DNA of 11,022 nt from Alphaproteobacteria bacterium (lineage in GTDB: Bacteria; Pseudomonadota; Alphaproteobacteria; Acetobacterales; Acetobacteraceae). Position 1 is the stretch's first letter. The number at the start of each line of letters is the position of its first letter. Made by a program: the position numbers and the translations under genes. Under the pieces are notes generated by a model, which saw nothing but the letters and a program-made list of their open reading frames with translations, ran no database searches and had not been told where the DNA came from. Location of the stretch: positions 1 through 11,022 of the forward strand of contig JAMFRY010000188.1 in the NCBI GenBank assembly GCA_026225015.1. Direction: 5' to 3'. This document shows positions 1 to 5,651 of the stretch, one piece after another.

Positions 1-1132
1 AGAGGGTGGCGGCGGCGACGATGGCGCTGTCGGAAATACGCACGCCATGGTGCACCTCGTACTTTTCCTTCAGTCCACGGAGAATGGAGACGGTGTCCTC
101 GACCGTCGGCTCACCGACGAACACCGGCTGGAAGCGGCGCGCCAAGGCCGCGTCTTTTTCAACATGCTTGCGATATTCATCCAGCGTGGTGGCGCCGACG
201 CAATGCAGCGCGCCGCGGGCCAGTTCCGGCTTCAACAGGTTGGAGGCATCCATCGCGCCATCGGCCTTGCCGGCGCCGACGAGGGTGTGCATCTCGTCGA
301 TGAACAGGATCACTTCGCCTTGCGCGGTTTCGATTTCCTTCAGCACAGCCTTCAGGCGTTCCTCGAACTCGCCGCGGAATTTCGCGCCGGCGACCAGGGC
401 GCCGAGGTCGAGCGCCAGCACGCGCTTGTTGCGCAATGATTCCGGCACGTCGCCATTAACGATACGCAGGGCCAGGCCCTCGACAATGGCGGTTTTGCCA
501 ACGCCAGGTTCGCCTATAAGAACCGGGTTGTTCTTGGTGCGCCGCGCCAGCACCTGGATGGTGCGGCGGATTTCCTCGTCGCGGCCGATCACCGGGTCGA
601 GTTTCTGGTCCCGCGCCAGTTGGGTCACGTCGCGGGCGTATTTGTTCAGCGCGTCGAATTGCTGCTCGGCCGTGGCGCTATCCACCTTGCGGCCCTTGCG
701 AACATCGCTCACCGCTTTTTCCAGCGCCTGCGCGGTGGCGCCCGCTTCCTTCAGGGCGCGGCCGGCCGGGGTGTCGGAGGCGGCGAGCGCCACCAACAGG
801 CGATCCTGCGCGGTGAACTGGTCGCCGGCCTTGGCGGCCTGCGTCTGTGCCGCGTCCAGTACGCGAACCAGGTCCGGCGTGACGGCGGGCTGGCCGGCGC
901 CCGAGCCCTGCACTTTGGGGATGCGCGAAACGGCCGTATCCACCGCCAGTTTTGCCGCCGCTGGGTCACCTCCGGCGGCGCGGATCAGGCCGCTGGCGGC
1001 ACCCTCCTCATCGTCCAGCAGCGCCTTCAGCAGATGCTCCGGCGTGATGGTCTGGTTATATTCGCGCACCGCGATCGTCTGCGCTGCCTGAACGAAGCCC
1101 CTCGCCCGTTCCGTCAGTTTCTCAAAATCCAT
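1..1132 (-). CDS. clpB: ATP-dependent disaggregase ClpB, N-terminal part (cut by left edge)
   Basis: This is the first 377 codons of the Hsp100 disaggregase that, with DnaK/DnaJ, threads aggregated cytosolic proteins through a hexameric pore. Start ATG at 1132 has AAGGGG 9 nt upstream and gives the usual MDFEKLTERA beginning. The Clp N-domain covers about residues 1-145. The first AAA+ module follows with Walker A GEPGVGKT (207-214), the pore loop around KFRGEFEERL (251-260), Walker B VILFIDE (274-280), sensor-1 GATT (313-316) and arginine finger ARRF (331-334). The coiled-coil M domain and second AAA+ module lie beyond the left edge, so completeness cannot be judged. The two long plus-strand open frames across this stretch are antisense shadows. 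The gene is divergent from the MOSC gene, and a sigma-32-like promoter sits between them. Its linkage to dnaK/dnaJ 4.5-8 kb away fits their joint function. Confidence 0.97.
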   Translation of the reverse strand, partial: MDFEKLTERARGFVQAAQTIAVREYNQTITPEHLLKALLDDEEGAASGLIRAAGGDPAAAKLAVDTAVSRIPKVQGSGAGQPAVTPDLVRVLDAAQTQAAKAGDQFTAQDRLLVALAASDTPAGRALKEAGATAQALEKAVSDVRKGRKVDSATAEQQFDALNKYARDVTQLARDQKLDPVIGRDEEIRRTIQVLARRTKNNPVLIGEPGVGKTAIVEGLALRIVNGDVPESLRNKRVLALDLGALVAGAKFRGEFEERLKAVLKEIETAQGEVILFIDEMHTLVGAGKADGAMDASNLLKPELARGALHCVGATTLDEYRKHVEKDAALARRFQPVFVGEPTVEDTVSILRGLKEKYEVHHGVRISDSAIVAAATL

Positions 1133-1200
1133 ATTTCTGCACCCCTTTGTCCCTTCGATCAAGGCAACCGAATCCACCGTCCCTAAAAGGCAACGGCAGC

Positions 1201-1230
1201 TTGCCAAAGCGATATGGGTAACGCCATGAT
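1201..1230 (+). promoter_or_regulatory. possible sigma-70 promoter of the MOSC gene
   Basis: TTGCCA (1201-1206, five of six to TTGACA) and CATGAT (1225-1230, four of six to TATAAT) are separated by 18 nt. Transcription would start around 1237, just upstream of the ATG at 1249. The element lies entirely inside the opposing clpB promoter, so the two would compete for polymerase. This is motif matching only. Confidence 0.35.
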
Positions 1231-1240
1231 TTGCCTCAAG
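1205..1240 (-). promoter_or_regulatory. sigma-32 (RpoH)-type promoter of clpB
   Basis: Read on the minus strand, CTTGAG (1240-1235) is followed after 15 nt by ACCCATAT (1219-1212). The sigma-32 consensus is CTTGAA with CCCCATnT at 13-17 nt spacing, so the -35 has one mismatch and the -10 has one. Transcription would begin near 1205, leaving a leader of about 70 nt before the clpB ATG at 1132. Heat-shock control of clpB is usual in proteobacteria. The -35 box almost touches the start codon of the opposing MOSC gene. Confidence 0.7.
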
Positions 1241-1248
1241 AGGTGTTT

Positions 1249-2016
1249 ATGCAAGTCGAATCCTTATACCGCTACCCCGTCAAAGGCCTGACTCCGGAGC
1301 GCCTGGACCACACCCAACTCACGCCCGGCCGCTGCATTCCCTGGGATCGCGCCTTCGCACTGGCGCAAGGCGATGCCAACTTCGATCCCAACAACCCTGC
1401 CTGGATTCCGAAAACCAACTTCATGTGCCTGGTGCGCAATACCGCCATCGCCGGGCTAAAAACCAAACTCGACAACGCGGCGCAGATATTTTCCGTCACC
1501 ACGCCGGAGGGCGAAACGCTCGCCGCCAACCCGATGACGCAAGAGGGCCAGGCCAGCCTTACCACGTTCTTCACCGCCTATCTTGGCCGGGAAGCGCGCT
1601 ACGGTGCGGAAAATCGCGCGCCACGTTTCTACCATGTCGCGAATCACAGTTTTTGCGACCATCGTACGCAGGTCATCAGCCTGATCGGTTTGGGCTCGCT
1701 GGGCGCGCTGGAGCAGGCAGTGGGAGACAAGCGCGACAAGAGGCGGTTCCGCGCGAACATCTATATCGAGGATATCGAACCCTGGGCCGAGTTCGGCTGG
1801 CTGGGCCGCACGCTGGCGATCGGGAAGACCACCCTGATCGTGCAGGAGCGGATCGACCGCTGCATGGCAACCGCGGTCAATCCCGATACCGCCGTGCGGG
1901 ATGCCAACCCGGTGCAGGAATTGCGGGAACATTTCGGCCATGTCGATCTGGGCATATTCGCCGAGGTTCTCACAGGCGGAGAGATCAAGCCGGGGGATGA
2001 AATCAGGGTTTTGTAG
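1249..2016 (+). CDS. MOSC-domain protein (YcbX/mARC-like molybdenum cofactor protein)
   Basis: This is a 255-residue protein with an N-terminal MOSC_N beta-barrel (LYRYPVKGL at residues 6-14) followed by the MOSC fold. Near the C-terminus is the family signature around Cys205 (RCMATAVNPDTAVRD, residues 204-218). In MOSC proteins such as YcbX and mARC the equivalent cysteine coordinates the molybdenum cofactor, so reduction of N-hydroxylated compounds is a plausible but unproven role. YcbX has an extra C-terminal 2Fe-2S ferredoxin domain. This protein ends at the MOSC domain (GDEIRVL) and would need a separate electron donor. The frame is open back to a TTG at 1231, but ATG 1249 is chosen because AAGAGG lies 5-6 nt upstream and MQVESLYRYPVKGL is the normal family start. 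The first copy of a diverged direct repeat begins at the stop codon. Confidence 0.93.
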   Translation: MQVESLYRYPVKGLTPERLDHTQLTPGRCIPWDRAFALAQGDANFDPNNPAWIPKTNFMCLVRNTAIAGLKTKLDNAAQIFSVTTPEGETLAANPMTQEGQASLTTFFTAYLGREARYGAENRAPRFYHVANHSFCDHRTQVISLIGLGSLGALEQAVGDKRDKRRFRANIYIEDIEPWAEFGWLGRTLAIGKTTLIVQERIDRCMATAVNPDTAVRDANPVQELREHFGHVDLGIFAEVLTGGEIKPGDEIRVL

Positions 2017-2064
2017 AGGGTATAGCGTTGAAAGCACGCTAAACGACGCCAAAGAAGAGCAAAC
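2016..2064. repeat. diverged direct repeat, left copy
   Basis: Begins at the MOSC stop codon. It matches 3934-3986 at 38 of 49 aligned positions with one 4-nt gap, sharing the uninterrupted core ATAGCGTTGAAA and then ACGCT. Ten of the eleven substitutions are transitions. The element contains AGCGT-(7 nt)-ACGCT, and a competing stem GCGTTG with CGACGC further on. The two copies bracket the hydrolase/ankyrin pair. Confidence 0.7.
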
Positions 2065-2274
2065 AAAGAACATCCCATGCCGCTCGTCGTAGCTCGTAAG
2101 GATGCATAAGCGCCCTGCGGATCAACATGATCGACTCAAACAACCCACGCAGGGGGCCGTTTGCGCCAAATCGCGAGAACGCGGGGAAATCGCGAATTTC
2201 CTGAACGAAACCTTTCGCAGCCCCTAGATGATAATATAACAGTCTTCTGTTAATAATAATAACAGGACAAAACG
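2065..2274. promoter_or_regulatory. regulatory/upstream region of the hydrolase gene
   Basis: No gene is supported here. The left part has a nested inverted repeat: CCCTGCG (2113-2119) with CGCAGGG (2148-2154), and inside it GATCA-ACA-TGATC (2120-2132). Next comes the 9-mer AAATCGCGA twice (2168-2176 and 2187-2195, 19 nt apart). The second copy sits in a dyad, GAAAT-CGCGA-ATTTC (2186-2200). Closest to the gene is the perfect dyad TAACAG-TCTT-CTGTTA (2237-2252) with a third TAACAG at 2260-2265, in a very A+T-rich run. These look like operator sites for a repressor, but none is recognised. AGGA at 2264-2267 is the ribosome binding site, 7 nt before ATG 2275. Confidence 0.4.
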
Positions 2275-2961
2275 ATGTTCAAAACAGACTACGCTTTCGA
2301 GGCCGGGCTTGGGCAGAGGGTCAAATGCCCTTATTGCACGGAACATTTGAAGATCAACATGAATAGGGACGAGCCCAGGCATGACGACCCGGTATCCTGC
2401 GCCTTCCATGGCGCCATCGGCACCCGGCTTGGCGTTTCACGCGGCTTGGAGAATGGCGACCTGCGGTTGGTCAAAGCTAGGTCCACCCCCGCCCATTTCG
2501 AGGATTTGGCGCGGCAGGCGGCAGCTGAAAAGGACTTCGCAGATCCCCGGGTGAAAGCATTCCTGGAAATCATTTCGTTCGCCGAGGGCGGGCATGATTT
2601 CAACACGCTTTACCGCGGATCGACGTTTTCGGATTACTCAACCCATCCTGCCGATAGGATAATAAAAGGAACGCACTATTCGGCAGCTGGCAAGTATCAA
2701 ATTACTCGTGACACTTGGATACAATATGGCAAAAGGGAACTGGGGCTGACGGATTTCAGTCCACATACGCAAGACCTGATTGCCACCCGCGCTTTGATCG
2801 ACAAGGGGGCTATCACCTTGATATATAAGGGAGATATCTCCGGAGCTATCGCTCGCGCTGCGTTGGTGTGGGCTTCCCTGCCTGGAAACCCTTGGAAGGA
2901 TCCGCCACGCATAACAGTGGAACAATTTGTGTCAAAGTATAACAAGGCAACGGGAAACTAG
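2275..2961 (+). CDS. lambda-endolysin-like (GH104 type) peptidoglycan hydrolase with Cys-rich N-terminal region
   Basis: This is a 228-residue protein. Residues about 93-225 match phage lambda endolysin R, a lytic transglycosylase that cleaves MurNAc-GlcNAc bonds. Signature blocks in order are KAFLEIISFAEGG with presumed catalytic Glu104, FSDYSTHP (118-125), SAAGKYQ (136-142), LGLTDFSPHTQD (156-167), GDISGAIAR (186-194) and VWASLPGNPW (198-207). Residues 1-90 are extra compared with R and hold CPYC (18-21) and C-x2-H (42-45), which could be a small zinc site. There is no signal peptide or membrane segment, so the protein needs another route to the periplasm. The ATG follows AGGA by 7 nt. The stop lies 3 nt before the start of the exported ankyrin protein. 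Base composition is poorer in G+C than the neighbours (28 of 60 in 2641-2700), suggesting transfer. It could be a secreted antibacterial effector or a domesticated prophage lysin. Confidence 0.85.
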   Translation: MFKTDYAFEAGLGQRVKCPYCTEHLKINMNRDEPRHDDPVSCAFHGAIGTRLGVSRGLENGDLRLVKARSTPAHFEDLARQAAAEKDFADPRVKAFLEIISFAEGGHDFNTLYRGSTFSDYSTHPADRIIKGTHYSAAGKYQITRDTWIQYGKRELGLTDFSPHTQDLIATRALIDKGAITLIYKGDISGAIARAALVWASLPGNPWKDPPRITVEQFVSKYNKATGN

Positions 2962-2964
2962 CTG

Positions 2965-3933
2965 ATGCGGTGGCAGTCTGGGCAAGTAGCTGGGGCGCTA
3001 TTCGGAACCTTGTTGATCCTGTTGACTTGTATTTCCTCCACCGCCTGCGCCCAGGATCTTGCGGATTGTAAAGCCATTGGAGGGGGTTATGACAGCCATG
3101 GCGTTTTTACGAATGACAACACCCCGGCTCCGCCTGGGGCAAACGACATGGTTAGGGACGATATCAGGAAGGCCGACCGTAACTCTGCCTATGCAGATAT
3201 ATGGGGAGGAGCTGATCCTCAAATTCTTATCGACACCTGGCCTCAGGTCGGCTTGCACCTGTTTCGGAGCATGCTGCTCTTGATGGCCGTGGCGAACAAC
3301 AATTCCAGGCAAGTCCGTGAGTTACTTCGTCAAGGGGCCGATCCGAACTTGGATGCGGAAGATAGCCTCATGACCCCGTTGATCACGGCAGCAAGCTGCG
3401 CATCCCCGGAGATAACCGACCTGCTGATCCAGGCGGGTGCAAAGGTCAATCAAGGCTCCTATTACGAATACGGCGGAGATGAGGAAACGACAAACAGCGC
3501 GCCGATCAGATGGGCTGCCGAACGGGGCAATCTGGAGATCGTACAATCCCTGCTGCGCGCCGGCGCCAATCCCAACGCCCAGGAAATAGATTCCACGCTT
3601 AACTCGAACGTTACCTACCGGGATATAACGCCGCTACTCGGCGATCCTGTACTGCCGGTGCTCGCCGCTTTGCTTAAAGCCGGGGCGGACCCCAATTTGG
3701 ACACGTCTAATGGCTTAACGCCCCTTATCGCGGCGGCGTCTTATGGCGATTACGAAGGATGTTACCTGCTCCTCAAGGCCGGCGCCGACAGGCGGCGGAA
3801 AGATGCTGATGGGGATACCGCGGTTACCGCCGCGCAGAAAGCGGGCCAACCTGATCTGGCGGACGCAATAGGGAACTGGACGCCAAAGACCCCGAAAGCT
3901 TCCTGGCCGCATCGCCATGCTGGGGCGAAGTAA
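2965..3933 (+). CDS. exported ankyrin-repeat protein, possible immunity partner of the hydrolase
   Basis: This is a 322-residue protein. A signal peptide has a hydrophobic core at about residues 9-24 and a signal peptidase I site ACA-Q (27-30). A lipoprotein reading is weak because the residues before Cys22 and Cys28 do not fit a lipobox. The mature protein holds about six ankyrin-type units: around 103-132 (LLRQGADPNLD), 136-165 (LIQAGAKVNQG), 179-208 (LLRAGANPNAQ), 222-248 (LLKAGADPNLD), 251-280 (LLKAGADRRRK) and a shortened last one to about 305. It should be a periplasmic protein-binding scaffold. It begins 3 nt after the hydrolase stop with a GGGAA about 9 nt upstream inside that gene, so translation is probably coupled. 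Periplasmic location next to a peptidoglycan hydrolase fits an inhibitor that protects the producer; this role is inference. AnkB of Pseudomonas, linked to a catalase, shows other periplasmic ankyrin roles exist. Confidence 0.85.
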   Translation: MRWQSGQVAGALFGTLLILLTCISSTACAQDLADCKAIGGGYDSHGVFTNDNTPAPPGANDMVRDDIRKADRNSAYADIWGGADPQILIDTWPQVGLHLFRSMLLLMAVANNNSRQVRELLRQGADPNLDAEDSLMTPLITAASCASPEITDLLIQAGAKVNQGSYYEYGGDEETTNSAPIRWAAERGNLEIVQSLLRAGANPNAQEIDSTLNSNVTYRDITPLLGDPVLPVLAALLKAGADPNLDTSNGLTPLIAAASYGDYEGCYLLLKAGADRRRKDADGDTAVTAAQKAGQPDLADAIGNWTPKTPKASWPHRHAGAK

Positions 3934-3986
3934 GAGGACATAGCGTTGAAACTACGCTCCCTGAACAACGCTGAAGAAAAACGAAC
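3934..3986. repeat. diverged direct repeat, right copy
   Basis: Starts right after the ankyrin stop codon and matches 2016-2064, which likewise begins at a stop codon. Here the alternative long stem is perfect: AGCGTTG (3942-3948) with CAACGCT (3966-3972). A shorter stem, AGCGT with ACGCT, uses the same left arm. There is no T-run after either stem on the plus strand, so this does not look like a normal terminator. Confidence 0.7.
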
Positions 3987-3991
3987 AGTGA

Positions 3992-4087
3992 TCATGCAGG
4001 CCTGCTCACACTCGAACGCTGCATTTCTCGGTAGATTGTGGATCGGCCAAGGCCGGGCCACTTGGCGGCTTCAGCGGGAGGGGTTGT
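3992..4087 (-). pseudogene. helix-turn-helix remnant, AlpA-like (or IS30-transposase-like)
   Basis: Directly after the TonB stop codon and in the same frame, 31 codons read to a TGA at 3994-3992. They contain PAEAAKWPGLGRSTIYREM followed by a stretch ending SRPA. The core aligns without gaps to the DNA-binding segment of AlpA-type phage/island regulators, which commonly read GLSRSTIYREM and then R-P a few residues later. IS30 transposase HTHs (STIYRE-I-x-RN) are a weaker alternative. There is no start codon ahead of the motif and the C-terminal half is missing, so this is a decayed fragment. It supports past insertion of a mobile element at this spot. The match is from memory of the family pattern. 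Confidence 0.45.
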
Positions 4088-5032
4088 TTAGGGCACGATC
4101 TCGTATTGCAGGGACGCGGTGATGTCGATGCTGTCCGACTTCGTGCCCGGCGGAAAGCGCGGCACGTGGTTGTGCAGGAAAATGCCGAGCCAGGCCTGGT
4201 CCAGGAAGGGTGAGCCGGCGCTGGAGATCAGATGCACGCCCGTCACGCGGCCGTCGCGATGCACGGTGAACTGAATCACGGACGTGCCTTGCTGGTTTTG
4301 TTCCGCCGCGGCTTGCGGGTAGTAAATATGCGCGTTCACCCATTTATTGAAACCGGACATCCAATCCGCGCCGATCTCGCCCTGCACCGAAAATTCCGGC
4401 GCTTCCATGGCATTGAGGTCGGACTGGCTGAGCTGCGTATTGAGCCCGTGAAAGCCATTCGGCAGAGGCGGCTGCGCGTTCTGGGAGGACTGATTGCCAA
4501 GCGACATGCCGCTCATCACCTGATACTGTCGATGCGGCACAACATGTTGCCGCGCCGGCCGCGAATTCTGCGCCTGCTGCTGGGTTTGTGGAGCCGGCGG
4601 CGGCAGTTCCATCTGCGAGAACAGATCTTGCGGAATCTCAAGATTCGTCTCCGGCGCCTGCGGCGAGGCTTGCGGCGGGGGCGGTGAAGAGGATGGTGGC
4701 GACTGGGCGAGCGTTGGCGGTCCCCTGAATTGCGATGGCGGCGCGGTGGTTTGCTGGGCGCCGCCATTTTCGAAAACCACCGATACGCCGTTCTGCGCGG
4801 GCGGCTCGAGAGACATCTGGGGCACAAAGCTGATCAGCGCCAAGGCAAAGATGGCGGCGTGCAGCAGAAACGCCGCCAGCCATTCCAGATGCCAGGTTTT
4901 ACGCGAAGGCGAGGGCGCGAACCGGAATTGCGTTCCCGCCGCAGGGCCGAGAACAAAAGGCGCTAGGGCGAAATGCTCCGGCTGTTCGGGCGTGCTACCA
5001 GGGTGCGTAATAAACCGGCGGTGGCGGGGCAT
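4088..5032 (-). CDS. tonB: TonB-family energy transducer
   Basis: This is a 314-residue protein with TonB architecture: a cytoplasmic N-terminus of about 46 residues, and one membrane helix at about 47-70 (EWLAAFLLHAAIFALALI) with a histidine at 58, as in the TonB transmembrane segment. A Pro/Gln-rich periplasmic spacer follows at about 75-215. The C-terminal TonB domain at about 217-314 has the patterns YPQAA, F-x-V-x-R-D-G-R-V, SSAGSPFLDQAW and FPPG. It would couple the proton gradient to outer-membrane TonB-dependent transporters, but ExbB/ExbD are not in the window. The open frame runs upstream to 5152, but that part is an Arg-rich shadow of the glycine-zipper gene. ATG 5032 is the only ordinary start before the membrane helix. 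It lies 38 bp inside the upstream gene with no clear Shine-Dalgarno, so translational coupling is likely. Confidence 0.88.
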   Translation of the reverse strand: MPRHRRFITHPGSTPEQPEHFALAPFVLGPAAGTQFRFAPSPSRKTWHLEWLAAFLLHAAIFALALISFVPQMSLEPPAQNGVSVVFENGGAQQTTAPPSQFRGPPTLAQSPPSSSPPPPQASPQAPETNLEIPQDLFSQMELPPPAPQTQQQAQNSRPARQHVVPHRQYQVMSGMSLGNQSSQNAQPPLPNGFHGLNTQLSQSDLNAMEAPEFSVQGEIGADWMSGFNKWVNAHIYYPQAAAEQNQQGTSVIQFTVHRDGRVTGVHLISSAGSPFLDQAWLGIFLHNHVPRFPPGTKSDSIDITASLQYEIVP

Positions 5033-5510
5033 AAACGACCGGCGGCGGCGCCGGCGGCTGTTGTAAAACCTCTCCATTGCCAACCATGCATTGCGCATAA
5101 AAAGTATCATAGCGCCCTTGCAGTGAGTCCGCCGCCGCCTGTGCCTGCCCACCTGCTACAGAGGCGCCGCCCAATAATCCAGCCCCCGCGCCGATTGCAG
5201 CGCCCGCACCCACATTGCCGCCGAGCGAGCCCAAGGCTGCACCCGCCGCCGCGCCGATCAGCGTGCCGACCACCGCGGTGCCATTGGCGTTCTGACTGGC
5301 CGCCGCGGCCTGCTGCGCCGAGCCCGACAAGCGCGCCTGCGCGTAATTCTGGCATTCAACGTCATTGCGCTGGAACTCCGCAAAGCTTTTACCGGGACCG
5401 GGAAGCGCAGTAATGGAAGGCCCGGTGGGTGGCGCAACGGTGCAGGCGGAGAAGCCCAGTAGCGGCGCCAGCACCAAACCCAGAACGGCTTTCGACTTTG
5501 AACCAGACAT
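4995..5510 (-). CDS. glycine-zipper family lipoprotein
   Basis: This is a 171-residue envelope protein. The N-terminus MSGSKSKAVLGLVLAPLLG is a signal sequence, followed by FSAC with Cys23 as the probable lipidated residue (F at -3 is less common). The middle (about residues 77-116) is a glycine zipper of repeated G-x3-G with alanine, typical of membrane-inserting or oligomerising segments. Two further cysteines (in VECQN and AQCMV) flank it. The C-terminal tail is Pro/Tyr/Val-rich (VVYAPPPPVYYAPW). Start ATG 5510 is preferred over the upstream extension because AGGAG lies 8 nt before it and the signal peptide follows at once. The last 38 bp overlap the TonB gene in another frame. Function is unknown; the class is clear. 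Confidence 0.85.
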   Translation of the reverse strand: MSGSKSKAVLGLVLAPLLGFSACTVAPPTGPSITALPGPGKSFAEFQRNDVECQNYAQARLSGSAQQAAAASQNANGTAVVGTLIGAAAGAALGSLGGNVGAGAAIGAGAGLLGGASVAGGQAQAAADSLQGRYDTFYAQCMVGNGEVLQQPPAPPPVVYAPPPPVYYAPW

Positions 5511-5582
5511 CACCGAACTCCTGAAAAATAGGGGTCTCAACTATCGCACCGCCTGCCAACCCGCAACGAGACGCGGCGCGAC

Positions 5583-5649
5583 ACTTACAATAAGTCACCA
5601 CATGTAAAGCAAATGTTGCGCGAAATTATGGCCCAACTGCGGCGCGCAA
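5583..5649. other. inverted repeats between dnaJ and the glycine-zipper gene
   Basis: The 141-nt gap contains a 7-bp inverted repeat, TTGCGCG (5616-5622) with CGCGCAA (5643-5649), enclosing 20 nt just after the dnaJ stop. It also has a compact dyad, ACTTA-CAA-TAAGT (5583-5595). The first could be a weak dnaJ terminator, although no clear T-run follows on the minus strand. The second could be an operator for the downstream lipoprotein gene. No convincing promoter was found. Confidence 0.3.
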
Positions 5650-5651
5650 TT

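Noticed and set aside
6..1091. Long plus-strand open frames across 1-1186, including a 361-codon one
   Set aside because: Antisense shadows of clpB; the minus strand encodes continuous ClpB with all AAA+ motifs, and the plus-strand products are low-complexity Ser/Arg/Ala.
2023..2290. Open minus-strand frame through the gap before the hydrolase (contains DFPAFSRFGANGPLRGLFES)
   Set aside because: It has no usable start codon, no ribosome binding site and no recognised family. It might be a decayed gene of the element, but this cannot be supported.
2275..3933. Phage lysis cassette (endolysin plus spanin)
   Set aside because: The second protein has six ankyrin units, not a spanin fold, and no holin or other phage gene is present. 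A domesticated lysin remains possible and is kept as the alternative.
2016..3986. CRISPR-like reading of the two repeat copies (GTTTCAACGC on the minus strand)
   Set aside because: Only two diverged copies about 1.9 kb apart, with genes between them and no spacer array or cas genes.
5033..5152. Upstream extension of the TonB frame with an Arg-rich run
   Set aside because: It is the complement frame of the Pro/Tyr tail and coding region of the glycine-zipper gene; TonB starts at 5032.
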